Assembly (NCBI RefSeq): GCF_954871325.1
Contig: NC_088775.1
Coordinates: 12,625,561-12,689,560 of the forward strand
From: Gordionus sp. m RMFG-2023
Taxonomy: Eukaryota; Nematomorpha; Gordioida; Chordodea; Parachordodidae
Direction: 5' to 3'
DNA: 64,000 nt
Shown: positions 33,485 to 47,600 of the stretch, piece after piece
How positions within the stretch are numbered: position 1 is the first letter of the stretch
Layout of the letters: every line of letters begins with the position of its first letter
Notes under the pieces: model-generated
Databases searched by the model: none
What the model saw: only the letters and a program-made list of their open reading frames with translations
What the model was told of the DNA's origin: nothing
Translations under genes and position numbers: made by a program

Positions 33485-34411
33485 CATAGGCGTAGCCAGG
33501 ATTTTCCTAAGGGGGGGGGGGAATTAAAAGGGGCGGGCCTTCGGCCGGATAGTCATAAAATAATTTTACAATATAGGAGGTTAATTTTAATAAAAAAATA
33601 AGCATGGAACAAATATGAAATATCTAGTTTATATAAAATATAATAAATTACTTGTATATACATTAATATAAAAGCATAGTAATAATTTATTCCAAACATG
33701 TATAAGTAATTTATTTATAAAAATAAGTAGACATATAGTTGACATTCCTTTTATTATATAGAATTAGTTACAAAATACTAGGTAAAATTTTACTTTTACA
33801 GACATATTTGACAGTTAGAGAATATATTACAGTTAATATTTTAACAAATTTTACTAATCTATGCTCTTGATAATAAATATTGCAACAATTTGCATTCAAT
33901 TATTTAACGCCATCTATTTATTTTAAATAAAAAATGATATTAAAAATTTAACTTCATATTATTCATCCCACAATATCTTTAAAAGATATTTTCTGATGTC
34001 CTTATCAATATTTTTTACTCACTTTATAAAAAATTATATTTGAGATATTATATTATTTAGTAATTTTATGGATATATTATTAATAATTATAATACATTCA
34101 CTTTTGTCTTAAGACTTATCTTTGGCTTATATTCCATTTCTTAAAAAGCATTCTTTGTTCACTTTTTTTATATACAAATGCTTTTTTCCAAAAATGTATA
34201 AATTATGATGAATAGTTTTATAAAATAATATCAACTTTTACATTCTTTCTTTCAAATTATTGTTTGATATATGCATATATTTTTGTTGTTCAGGGAGTGG
34301 AGGAAAGACTAAGGGGGATATTTTTAATTAGTTTAAAATGACATTCACAAAAAGTGATAAATTTTTGAAGGGGGGGGGGTTACCCTCGCCCCCCCCCTGG
34401 CTATGCCTATG
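33485..34411. mobile_element. Non-autonomous hAT element with G-run ends, 8-bp TSD TACAACAA
   Basis: CATAGGCGTAGCCAGG at the left pairs with CCTGGCTATGCCTATG at the right. TACAACAA occurs exactly at 33477-33484 and 34412-34419. A G-run follows the left end and a G-run plus a C-run precede the right end. The ends resemble those of the ZMYM1-like hAT at 9526-12129 (CGTACGCAGG), suggesting mobilisation by that family. The interior is AT-rich and non-coding. Confidence 0.9.
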
Positions 34412-34768
34412 TACAACAAGAAAATTTTTTTGCCCCTATCCCCCCCCCTTCCCATTATTCCTATCTGGTAACAAAGTTTTGTTGGCGTCCTTGCGAAAAA
34501 AATCCTACGCCATTACGCGAAATATCTCGCACAATTAATACTCTAGGCCATCGTGAACCAAAGTGATGAATGAATGAAATAATTTTAGTCATTTAAATAA
34601 ATTATTAAATTTTCCTTTCAGATAATTATTTAGAGTAATATATTGTATAAATTCTTGGGTAAGTGAACTGGAGGGGAGAGGGGGGGGGGGTATTAACACA
34701 AAGTTATATTGTCAGGACAAATTTTTAAAGGAGGAGGATATTTTCACTTGTTATCCCATTACCTAGGG

Positions 34769-36406
34769 CAGTGGCCCCTACACTTTCTGAGCGAATGAAG
34801 CAGAATACCCACCTGAAAAGTACCTCTCCCCCTCTAAAAAATGATAATTATTTTATGACACCCATAAATTTAAAAAAAAAAATTTTATTGCATGAATTTT
34901 TAATATATAATATAAATAAAATGTAAAAAATATATAATTTATAAATATTATTTTTAAATTAATAATTTAGATAAATTAGAGGAAGAGAAAGCGAAAGAAT
35001 TTATAATTTCATCAATATTTAATTGTTTAAATAAATTTTTTTCCATTGATAATATGGTTAAATTATTGAGAAATGAATCTTTCATGGTACTATGAAGTCT
35101 TGTTTTAATTAATTTAATTTTACTCATCACTCTTTCGGCAGTACATGAGGTTGTAGGAATGGTTAATAAATAATTATATGAAATTCTTAAATTAGGGAAA
35201 GCAGAAAAATTTAAAAGTAGACGATAAGGTAAAATAAATGAATAGTTTTTCCAATCTGAATCGTAAGTCCCTGAATTATCATCATCATGAGAAGAAGCTA
35301 AATAATGTATTGGTAAAAATATTTTAATTAAATATATTTACAATTCTCAGAATCTGACAAATCTTTAGATTCTTGAACATCTAGGTCATGAGTAATAGTA
35401 TTTCGGCCATCTTATAAATATTTCTAAACTTCAACATTTCTTCAAAAATTTGAAGTAAAATTCACAAATATCCTCGATTTCTTTAATAATTGATTTTTCT
35501 GCCATTCCCTTTGGCGTAAAAAATGATATTTGATGTAAAAATATAATCGAATCATCATTAAATCTTTCGTTAAACTGCATATGTTATATTCATTAAAATT
35601 TAATAAAGCTAAAAAATTAATATTTATTACCAGTAGAGAGATAATAGAAATTTCTTGTTCTACTTTATCAAATCTCAGCTCTGTGTCTGCCTGTAAAAAA
35701 TATAGCAGAGATAAAAAATAAGAGTAATTAAATGACCTCAGGTTCACTAATTTCAAGATCATTATCAGAATCATCAGACACTATGTTTTCTTCTAACACA
35801 TTTTCTTTATTATTAGGACACTTTTAAAAGATAATTATATTAATTAAAAATATTTATTATACCAACAGCATTAAATTACCAATTTTTACTTCTTTTTCCA
35901 TATAAATAACTAAATATTTAATAAAAAAATTACTTAGCTATTTGTCCAATTTTGAGTAACATTCTTAAAAGCTAGTATTTCAAAGCTTTTCTTTATATCT
36001 TTAAAATTAAACCCACCATGTCTTTTTCTAATGTGATCTATCCATTTATCATCTCTTATATTATGCAATCAATTTTTAATTAAGCATTTGTATTTTTTTG
36101 CTTAATATTTTTAGGCATATTTTAAAATTGGAAAAATAATTTATGACATAAAATCTCGGATAACAACCAAATTTACTAAACATCGATCAAAATTTCCGTC
36201 AATATATATTAAAATAAATATTAAGTTGGGGAAGGGGGGTCTTATTATTACATTTATAAACCAGAAATCACTTGATCATGATGGATGTAACAAAACAGTA
36301 AAAGAATTAAATAATAAAGAAAATTATAAAAAAAACCCCCACCCAAATTTACTGAAGCAGTTGCTTAGGACCCCCCCCTTCCCCCCATCCGTTATAGGGG
36401 CCACTG
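34769..36406 (-). mobile_element. Old ZMYM-like hAT element upstream of the TyrRS gene
   Basis: CAGTGGCCCCTA at 34769 pairs with TAGGGGCCACTG ending at 36406. The flanks ACCTAGGG (34761-34768) and ACGTAGGG (36407-36414) match in 7 of 8 bases. A transposase dimerisation domain is readable on the minus strand at 35200-34975. The element ends 245 bp before the first ATG of the next gene's first exon. Its right part contains GACCAAA-type repeat text and a C-run. Confidence 0.8.
34975..35200 (-). pseudogene. hAT transposase C-terminal remnant
   Basis: The minus-strand frame reads NLRISYNYLLTIPTTSCTAE, then RVMSKIKLIKTRLHSTMKDS and LNNLTILSMEKNLF. This is the ZMYM-type hAT dimerisation motif (usually S-A-E-R-S-F-S-x-L-K-L-I-K-T). 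Upstream minus-strand text to about 36050 (for example DKWIDHIRKRHGGFNFKDIK) is probably the N-terminal zinc-finger part, but its frames are broken. Confidence 0.75.
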
Positions 36407-36651
36407 ACGTAGGGCCTCTGCATTGTCTCCAGAGATTCACAAGGTTTTATAAATTTAACAATAACTTACTATTATATTAAGTTTACCGTGAATTTGGGCA
36501 TTTTTTTATTTTTACTATTAAAATTTGTTATATAACTGGCATACTCCTTTCAAGCTTTTGTTTTTCTTATAATATGCTATTCTTATCTTTTTAAACATTA
36601 ATTGACATTCATACACTATTTAAAACATATGCCTTGTCTGTCAAATTTGAT
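36407..36651 (+). promoter_or_regulatory. Presumed promoter and 5' UTR of the tyrosyl-tRNA synthetase gene
   Basis: The only sequence between the hAT end and the first coding exon. It is AT-rich; no TATA box or initiator can be fixed with confidence. The assignment is by position. Confidence 0.3.
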
Positions 36652-36711
36652 ATGGAGGTGACGGTTAAACAGGATTTAAACGCCGGATTTTATATTAATT
36701 TAGGCTCTGAA

Positions 36712-39700
36712 ATGAAGCCGGACCTTAATATTGACCAAAAATTGCATTTGATAACTCGCAATTTGCAGGTAATCAATCTATTTTATATTATTTTTATAAC
36801 CATAAGTAATATAGGTTTATATATTTTTAAACAGTAAATTTTGTTATTTTGATTCAAATTTATTGCATCATGCCTTAGTTTTATATTTGATAACAAATTA
36901 TATGGTTTATATATAATAAAAATTCAATTTATAATTATTTTAAGTTATTTGAATTCATATTCAACTTGTTTTTGATTGAATACATTATATATACTGATTA
37001 AATTAATTAATAAGTTTTATTAATTTTAATTATATCATAAAAAAATAACTAATTATAGATAGAAATATTTATTATCTTTCTTATTCATAAAATTTACAAT
37101 TTATTAAACTAAATGTTTGTATTCTCAATTTTTCTTTAAAATCACTATTTATTTTTATACTTTAAAAATCCATGGAAAAGTTCTAAAATAATTAATAAAT
37201 TTTATAAAATTTTATCTTATTAGTAAAAAAGGATAAAGCAGAATTTGTATCAGGGTTTTTTCTAGACATGTTAGAATTTTTAAAGGGATTGGATTGGATC
37301 CATGTTTAGTCACATAGTCCTAAAGATAAGTTGGCTTGATTTTTTGTAATGTTATCAATTCAGATTTAATTAGCTATTAGATCATAAATACATTATTCTA
37401 TTTTATTTGTATTTTAACAGTATGAATAGCATAATTATTTATTTAAAATATGAATAATGTAAAAAATATTCACTGAATAATAGGCTTTTTTTATTGATCC
37501 AAAATTTTATATGACTATGAAGAACCGAATTTGAAGGAAGAAAGATTTATATATTTTTTCTGTATAATGAATTATTTGAGCCATCATTTTGTAGGGTACT
37601 TGATCCACAAATTTCTATGATACAATTCTGTTATTCATATAACCAATCTGATATTTATATTGATTTTTATTTTCTCTCCATCATTTAAACCTATATATTA
37701 GAAAATAAATGTTTTATATGCAAAAAAAATAACAAATACCAAACTATGAGCAAAATAAGGAATTAAAATATTCTCATACCTAAGCTATATTTAATGTATT
37801 ATCACTATTAATTAAGCATTTTCTTAAAACTCATCTCAGTTAAAGTATGGACAATGTTTATGGCCAAATATGATGCTACATATTTTTAAATTCTTTTCTT
37901 TGAAATTACATAACAAAAAAATTATTTTATTCTTTTTCTTTTAACTTTGGAACACTCTACATTTAATTAAATTCCTTGAATTTGCAAAATTTATGAGATG
38001 ACTTATTTTACATATTGTTAAAAATGGTAATAGGACAGGAAATAAAACCCCTACTTAAAAATTTTAAACAAAAATTTTTTTTATATCAAATTTGATGCTT
38101 AAATAACACTTTTTGAAATTCTCACATATAACATAGGATTTCTTCTACCAGATCTTTTTCAAATCAAAAATTGAAGATTGGTGGGGAATTATTACGGATG
38201 CTTTATCAAAATAATAAATGGGGGTTGGGTAATATAAGAGCGGGGAAGGGAGTAGAGGGCTCAGTATGTTTTTCATTTTTTTCTATTTTTTGGAATATAG
38301 AATGTATCTATAAATGACTGATATGAATTATTGGGTAATCTACAACCAGAATCATACTCAGAAATCTTTTCTTGGCAAATTTTATAGGAAATATTCATAA
38401 AAAAATTAATTAAATAGGAAAACTTTTTAAGATCTATAAGAAGGTATCCAATTTTTAAAAATGGATAACAAAAATGTAAGGCCAAACCTTAGTTAACATA
38501 TTATTATGTCTTTCAACGATAACCACCACCAATGACAAATGAATGTGATCAGTGCCTTTTCATCATTATTAGAAAATTTTATATAAAATAATAAAAAAAA
38601 TTTTGTAACATAATACTGCATTCATTCCAATCTGGCACGATTTAACTGTTGATTGATTTTTAAAAAGTCTGTTTTGTTCAAATCATATTAATATTAATTT
38701 TATCTTTAATTACATTCACGATGATTATCTAAGAATAATTGTTTTTAATAAGGAAAAATTGATCTCATAGGCAGATTTTTAAAATCGATCAGCTGTTAAA
38801 TCATGCTGGATCGGATCCCACTATATGCTGCCTAAATATACCCAAAAAATATCAAATCGGATCAGTTTTTTTTAAAATGGTTTATCCGATTTTTTTAATA
38901 ACTATAAATGTTAACCCCGATTCGATATTTATCATTGGAATCCTGAGTTTTTAATGATCTGAACGACTATACATATGATATAAATTTTAACTATTTATTT
39001 CTATAAAAAAATGGTTTAATTCTTATGAATTTGTTTAAAAGGAAGTCTTGGGGGAAGATAAAATTAAAGAAATTTTATCGAAGAGAGATTTGAAGATCTA
39101 CTGGGGAACAGCAACAACAGGAAAGCCACATGTCGCTTATTTTGTCCCACTTGTCAAAATCGCTGATTTTTTAAAAGCGGATTGCGAAGTAAAAATTAAT
39201 GCCCAACTTTGGTTTTTTCTTTTAAATAAATCACACATTTTAAGTTCAAAAATGTGTGCACGCTCTCTTGATTGCATTTCATGATTGCCAATTTATCATT
39301 AGCTCACCTGAATATTGCTAATTAACATTGGGTTTGTTTAACATTTATATCTCGCTGAAATTCTTTACACCTAGTGGATATCGATTTAATCTCTGAGCTT
39401 AAAAGACTCGACCTAAAATCAGACTTATTCTGAATCAATTTTTTTTAAAGTGAGAAAGAAATAATATATAATGTTAATCCCAATTTTAGCATATTGTTTA
39501 AATTGAATTTACAAAAATTTGAAAATTGATCAATACTTTAGGGTTTATATATTCATATTTTATCTTACCAGTTAAAGTAATTTTCACTACCAATTCATTT
39601 TAATATGACATACAGGTGACCATACTATTCGCCGATTTACACGCATATCTCGACAACCTTAAGGCTCCTTGGGAATTGCTCGCTCACAGGGCCACCTACT

Positions 39701-41675
39701 ACGCGTTTCTTATCAAAGAAATGCTTAAATCGATTAATGTACCGGTCGAAAAATTGAAATTTATTAAAGGAACCGATTATCAACTGTCCAAGTAATAAAA
39801 AAACTAGAATAAATTTACTTTAAAAAAAGTTTTTTTAGACTATTAAACATCTCAAGGAAAATGTATAATTTTTTTTTTTGAAAAATAATATTTTAATAGA
39901 GAGTACACGTTAGACGTTTACAAAATGCTATCTCTCGTTTCCGAACACGACGCTAAAAAGGCAGGATCAGAGGTTGTTAAACAAGTTGAGCATCCTTTGC
40001 TTAGCGGATTAGTTTATCCCTTGTTGCAGGTTCATGATTTATTTAATCTATTTGGAGATGGTAAAACGTCACCCGTCTTTCATTTTTTTTTACTAACGTC
40101 CCAAATGCGCTACAACTCCTGAGATAGTCTTATAAAGCGGACACCTATATCTTAAAATTTACATTTTGTTGTATGTATGATATGTTTTTTTTCAAAACTT
40201 TTTTAAAGAATATTTTAAAATTATATTTAATAGTCCATTTTCAAAATTCGTCGTTTTAGAAGGCTCGGGCTAATGCTTCAAAAATGTTTAAATTCATTTA
40301 TAAATAAGATTCCTCATCTCATATGCATGATTTCACTAAAAAAAACCCGTGAATGGTCTAGGAGAATTGGGCTATATTTTTTAAAAGTATAGTATATTTA
40401 TATATGTTAGCTTCAATTTTTTTCCGGCTATTTGTTATTTTTTCAACTTTAAATAATTTTTCAGCGCGTTTTTTTAAATTTAAAAATCCGATTTTACCGG
40501 AAATTTCGATCTATATTCGTTCTTCCTTAAATTTTTTATATAAAATTGCTAATGGCAATTATCTGAAATACATAGGGTAGATATTCTAAACATGCTGGAA
40601 TACATTTAAAGGTAGAATCAGAATTTTAAAATTTAAAGAACGCGCTCAAATAAAATGATTTAATGATGTGAAAGTAACACGTTGACGGGGAAAACACTGA
40701 CTCTAAACGTATATATATGTCACTTGTAGGAATATTTGTCGACCAAGTAGCCTTGTAGCATTAAGTCAAATTAAAACATGCTTAATTATTTTTTAAATGA
40801 AAATAATCTTAAAGGGGAAACTGTATTGTTCTTTTTTTTTAATAGGCTTTAGATGAACATTACCTAGGAGTGGACGCTCAATTTGGCGGGGTTGACCAAA
40901 GAAAAATTTTCACCTTTGCCGAAAAGGTCTATTTTTTTTTCATTTTTGATTTAAAATTTAAATGAGCTTTTGTTAAACTTAAATTTATATTTAGTATCTA
41001 CCTTCCTTGGGTTACGCCAAAAATAGCCATTTGATGAATCCGATGGGTAATTATTAAATTATTTATAAACCATTCAAAATTTTATCGATCAAATTAAACA
41101 CCATTTTAATCTCTTTTTGGGGTAAATTGGTAAGAAGGAACACTATTCATAGACCTCACATGGTTTATAAATTTTATGAGTTACACGAAGAGATCTTCGC
41201 CAAAATCCATTCTAGATATTTTTAGATCCAGACCCGGAGTGGGCCAACTTCTTTTAAATGTAGTTAGGAATCTCGAAATTATAAGAGTCATAAACATGTC
41301 ATGTACCGTATGGTAGCTAGTAAATAAGTCTAGAATTCGATTATTATTACGACATTTTTTTATAACATGAATATATATTTTAATAAAAATCCACGTTTCT
41401 TTTTGTTTTATTCACTCCGTTTTTATTTTTACTTTTCCTCCTCACCTCCCTATTATAATTTTTTTTCCTATTGATCAATTAATGATTACAAGTTCCCGGT
41501 CTCACTGGCACCAAAATGAGTTCCTCGGAAGAAGAAAGCAAGATTGACATCTTAGACACGCCTCAAGCTATAAAATCGAAAATCAAGAAAGCCTTTTGCG
41601 AACCGGGCAATATAGAAAATAATGGAATACTTTCGTTTCTCGATTTTGTCATTTTTCCGCTATCCTCCGACGGAA
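36712..41675 (+). CDS. YARS1: TyrRS exons 1-7: Rossmann catalytic core
   Basis: Exon 1 ends [10 protein letters not shown]. Exon 2 carries [20 protein letters not shown], with the ATP-binding HVAY. Exon 3 has [20 protein letters not shown]. Exon 4 has [20 protein letters not shown]. Exons 5-6 have [20 protein letters not shown] and HLMNPM. Exon 7 has [19 protein letters not shown], the KMSKS loop. At the place of the human ELR tripeptide (LLELRVSYYEN) this protein reads [11 protein letters not shown], so the cytokine-type ELR motif is absent. Confidence 0.95.
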
Positions 41676-44600
41676 GTATTTTTTCCCATATTTTATTAAA
41701 TTTTGGAGCCATAACATGATTTGTCATTTTATCTTGCTGGATAGACTAGTTTTTTTATATGCGGTGAAACCTAACCCCTCTTTATATTGACCAGCCAGTT
41801 CCCAGCTAAACTCCTGATTTATAAAATAAATGATCTTAATCTAAATTTTAAACATAATTAATTGCCTTTATATATTTATTTTTTAAATTATAGACTACCC
41901 TTTTAAAAAAACTTTTGACCATTTTATATCAGTAATAAAAAAATTGACCTATGGAAAAGGTTCATCTAAAAGATTGGCTCACATTGTTTGTATACAACTC
42001 TACTTAGTCTTAGGCTTATTAAAAAATTAATTCGAATCGAATAGTGTATTATTCTTCAAATCCTTTGTTAGTAGGTTCACAGATATTTCATTGAACCCGA
42101 ACCTGTACCCTTTATTTAGAAGGAGGGTTCACAGTCCTGATTCAAATTCGTTCGAAAGAATGGATAACGAATAATTTATTATTCGATTCGAAATCCGTTT
42201 TTGAATAGCCCTATTTCTAGTCTTTAGATTTAAATTTATGCATATAATTTATGAAAGTTTATTCAAAAAAGGATATTATAATTAGTATTGTTATAGTATA
42301 AACGATACAAATCTTAAATTGTCATTTTATATAATATGTGGCGCTGGTGAGATTGGTATTAGGATTATATTTTATTTTTTAAAAATTAATTTTGCTTGAA
42401 AACATATAAAACTATTATATTCAAATTGGGAAAGGACATATTTATCTTTTTATTTTCATTATAATGATAATTCAACTACTTAAAATATCATTTTGTCATA
42501 TGATATTTATAAAAAAAATTGTATTTTAAAATAAAAGAGTCGACACTTAAAATCTAAATATTTAGGAAGGACAATTTTTCCTAGTTATTTACCTATTTTA
42601 AGAATTAAATTTATTTTAAAGATATTTTAAATAGTAGGGCTGATGGCTCTCTAAGGATACTATTTTAATCATGAGCAGGAGTTAGAACCTTATAATGATC
42701 AGGCGACGATATTTATACGACTTACACAATTAATGTTGTTAAACGGCTCGTTTTGAGCCGATTTTTAAAAACGGCTACACAGTATTTTATCCAGAAAAAT
42801 ATTACGCAAGCCTTAAAATTTTGTTCATGGTAGGAGATAAGGTCTAGACATATAGTATCGAAATTTCGAGGCTTAGTTAATATTTTTCTGGCGAAAATAT
42901 TGAGCCGTTTAACAACATTATACACAATAATACTTGGTTAATATTTTTTTTACATTTTAGCTTTTACCGTTCAACGGTCCGCTAAAAATGGCGGTGATAT
43001 AACTTACAGCGACTTTCAAAGCGTGCGAAACGATTTTGAAAACCAAGTTTAAAAAAATATATATTATTGCAACGAAGAAATAATAAAAATTATTCTGAAA
43101 ATTATTATATTTGTATATGTAAAAATTATAGACATAGTTTAGGATTTTATAATAAATGATAATTAATTTTAAGAATGAGCTCTGATAAGTAAATAATTTT
43201 CTAAAAAAAACAATTAATTTTATATCTTAAAATATAATTACATTTGAAAAAGTGACTAATTCAAATTAAACATCATTTAATTTCCTGTTTTATTAACTAA
43301 ATTCGAAACGAAATTAACTGCTCTACTAGAAATGAAGGAAGATAAATTTGTATTGTAATGAATAAGTATTTATTTGACTATTGGATGTTTATGCATATAT
43401 TGATTTCAAAATTATGCAAATTAAACATGATTTAATTTCCTGTTTTATTAACTAAATTCGAAACGAAATCAAGTGCTCTACTAGGAACGAAGGAAGATAA
43501 ATTTGTATTGTAATGAATAAGTATTTATTTGGCTATTGGATGTTTATGCGTATATTGATTTCAAAATGATGAATCATGAGGTTATTACAATTGAGATGTT
43601 ATTAGAACTTTACAGACTCTCACTGTAGAAATATTTATTTTTACCGGTTGTGTCTTGTGAACTAATATATTGCTAATGTTAATGTGATAATATAAATGAA
43701 ATTCCAAAGTAATATTTTTAGATGAGATTAAATAATCTGTTTTGCATCTATGATATTACAATCTATAGTATTAAATTCATCTTCCACAATACAATCGTCG
43801 TCTTTCTCTGCTGAAATAATACCTTTTTTCGATAGTTGCCATGATATAAGAAAATAAGAAAACATAATCACCAAATCCCATAAATTAAAATATTTGAAGA
43901 ATGAGAAGAAATTATATTCCTTCTTTTTATTAGATTTATTCTGTTTTCCGTTAACCAATACAATCAGGCATTTCCATTTAATACATTTTTATTATAAAAA
44001 TAATTGACCAACTTGGATATTATATTGATGTAAAAAAAATCAATATGGAGCTTCATAAAATTAATCTAAGAAAAAGATAGGTAATAATAAATATGAAAAA
44101 GATGGAACGTGTTCTTTCTGCTATCTATTTTAGCACGTAGGAGCATGTTTAAAATATTGCAGCCATTGTTTTATACTATGAATGAATGAATCAAATATAT
44201 TTTCCAATATGTTTTTTACCATATAGCTTCTTCATCCCGCCGACCTTAAAGCGGCCTTCCAAAACAGGCTTATTGATATGTTAAAACCCATCAGAAAAGC
44301 CTTTGAATCACCAGAACTCAAGAAATTAATGCAATTAGCCTACGGGAATGCGACGGATGTCGATGAGTTGAAATTTCAAATTTGTGAGTAAAATAATTAT
44401 GATCTTCTGCGCACATATATCCGTTTTCGGTTTTAACGTTTCCATTTCTGGATTTTCGGTCAGGATTTTCGCTAAAATATATTATGTAAGCTTCGAGATT
44501 TGGCAAATAGAGGTCCAAACCTTTCTATCATCTATGAGTAAAAATTCAACTACAAAATATTATTTTATCTAAAATCTTAATCGAGCCTTTTTTAAAAATC

Positions 44601-47600
44601 GACCCAAATAAACAACACCCCAGTGCAATTTTTTTTTAATTCTGAAATCATCTGGTGGCCAATTATTTCGCATAAATCGCTAAAAAATATAATAAATTAA
44701 ACCTTATTTTCTTATGATTTTTTTTGGAGGGGTGAGGCAGTATATTTTAAAATAACAAAAGTTTTATTATGAGTTCTAGACAATATTTTTATGATTATGA
44801 TTAAAATTATCGATTTTTTTAAAAAAAATAATGTTGCATCTTTAAATTGCTATATTTTTTTATATAGCTAATGGTTTTACCATAATCGACCAAAGCAAAC
44901 CAGATTCCGAAAATAATGACATCATACCATCTAAATTGGATTTAAGAGTTGGTCAAATTGTTTCCGTTGAAAATGTAAATATAATAGTTTTTAAAAAATT
45001 AGCAATTTTTTCTTATTAAATCTCATGCTATATTCCCATCACTTTGGACCTTCGTTTAGTCTCCAGGCATCTTAAGCCTTGGCAAAAACGTACATAAGAT
45101 ACTCAAAGGGAGGTATGGGCTATGAAAGTGCCTCAATAAAAATTACCATTATTTATTGTATACAAATCTGACTAGGTCCATGGCAGAAACTGTAGAGGTG
45201 CTCAAAGGGAGTTATGGGGTATGAAAAAGCTTAAAAAACTAAATATATAAATTTAACTAGGCCTTGGCCATAACGTGAAAAAGTTCTCAAAGGGAGGTAT
45301 GGACTATGAAAGTGCCTTAAAAAATTTATTTTAATTGTATATAAATCTGACCATACAATATTCGTTTTTTATAAACTTCATTTCCATTGTGATTGGGATA
45401 TCTGCAAAATCCAAATTTTTTGGCCAGAGCCTGCCTGTCATTCAAATTTTAAAGAAAAGGTATATGGGGAAAAATATCTCAAACCCAAAATGTTTATTTT
45501 ATTCTCTATTTTTAATGCTACATAAAAAATTTAAAATATTCAAGCAATAACTTGATAATTCAATGATAAAGTAAATATTTATTTCCACCTCCCGATTTTT
45601 TTTTAAAAAACTTAGGCGGAAAAAAGTTGAATAAGAAGGAAATAGTAACTTTCATATTTTCAGGGTACTGACCGCGCCTATATTTTATGATGTTTACCGC
45701 CGGGCTGATGGCCCGGTCTTTTGGGGATTCTATCACTGGGGTAGGCCATTAAATATTATATAATATCGTCTAAAGATCATGAGATGGAATAAAAAAGCAT
45801 TTTTGACATCATTACCCCTCCCTTCCAATTAACCTTTTAATTTTTTTAGTTAAAGTTAAAAATTTTTCAAAAAAAACTCATTGACCAAAGTACTATTTTA
45901 AATCGCTCAAATTTAATTTAGGCATGATGAGCCCATCTTCGCCTTTTCTTATTTATTTAATTATTCGCGCGTCTATTTTTTTAAAAAAATCGTAAACACT
46001 TAAATCTTAACTCGATTTAATTTAAAAGCACCCTGAATCCGAAAATCATCTGTACGTGACCAAAGTCGATCTAGGTGAGCCAGAAACCCGCACTATAATC
46101 AGTGGACTAGCAGAATCATTTAGCAAAGAGGAATTGATACATAAGTTAGATTTTATGTTTTAAATAATAGATCCTGTTGTAATATAGCCAAATTCATAGT
46201 GTAAATCATCTCCCATTGATTAATCACATATTGCTTACCTGAACTGACTAATATTTGTTAAAATACATTTTAAGCATCATTCATTTTAAAACAGTTATTG
46301 ACGCCATTTTGGCTTATCATATAAGAATTTTTTTAAATCAAAATAATGAAAACCTTTAATTTTTTTTTGAAAAAAAAGTTTTCATAAAATTATAAGCAAA
46401 ATTTGTTTGGATATGGAAAACAAAAATGGCGTCATCAACTGTTTTGCATTTATGCAAAATGAATGAATCATAAGTCTAGGTAATTGAAGGGATTTAAGAC
46501 AGAATTAGATTATATCACAAGAATTCTATTTGGTTAAACGATAAGTAGAATGAAAAATAATAATATGTCTATATTATAATTTATCGTTTGTTTTTATATA
46601 ACAAGAAAATAAATTATGTATCTTTTTATCACCGCAAACACTTGTTATCATTTAAAATTAATGTACTATTAATGCTTAAATTTATAATAGTATATTAATA
46701 AATATGCTACATGCATCGGTTAAAATAAAATAAAAACATTAAATATATATGTTATGGGGAAAGTTGAAGGTATTGAATATTATAAAGATAACTATAGCAT
46801 CCAATAACAATTTATATTACATGTGGCAAGGGGTTGAGATATTAAGATTTGTAACGATGACATTATGTTATAACAATTAATATCAACAATTCATAAAAAG
46901 AGGAGGCTGGTCAATATAGCTCTCCTTCCTAGTCTTTCATAATTACAATTTTAATTTAAAAAACTATAAATTACACTTTATTCATTCATTTTATAATTTT
47001 AGTTTGTAAATTTTCAATAATGGGTTAACATAAAATATTACATTACAAAAGGAAATTTTAATCCAAATAAATGTAATTATTTATTATTTAATCAAAATTA
47101 TATATTACATTATACTAAAAATTAAAATATTTAATGTAAAAGTTAATAAAAGAAAAGAAAAAGTAGAATAATATGTATTTTTTTCGATCAGCAGATCTTC
47201 GTCTTAGTGCAAGCTGGTGGGGAAGGAGCTTGTAAATTCCTGCTCTCGCATGATTTGGTAAGATGAAGATCTGCTGATTGAAAACATTTGTATTACACAT
47301 TATTTTACTCTTCTTTGGCACCAGCTTAATGCAAGCTGGTGGGGAAGGAACCTGTATATTCTTGCGCTCACATGGTATGGTGCTATGAAAATCTGCTGAT
47401 TGTAAAAATTTGTATTACACATTAATTTACCTTTTCTTTTCTTTCATTAACTTTTACCTTAAATATAACAATTTTTAATGTATAATGTAATTAATATATA
47501 ATTTTGGTATTATATAGTTAATTACATTTATTTGGATTAATATTTCCTTTTGTAAGTTATATTTTAAGTTAACCCATTATTGGGAATTACGAAAGACTAG

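Noticed and set aside
34338-34538. Frame with Pro-rich residues across the right end of the 33485-34411 hAT
   Set aside because: It crosses the element boundary and owes its Pro and Gly runs to the C and G homopolymers.
43728-43958. Minus-strand frame with a hydrophobic stretch, in TyrRS intron 8
   Set aside because: It has no motif, a low-complexity Asn/Lys start and no support from neighbours. A nested gene cannot be argued from this alone.
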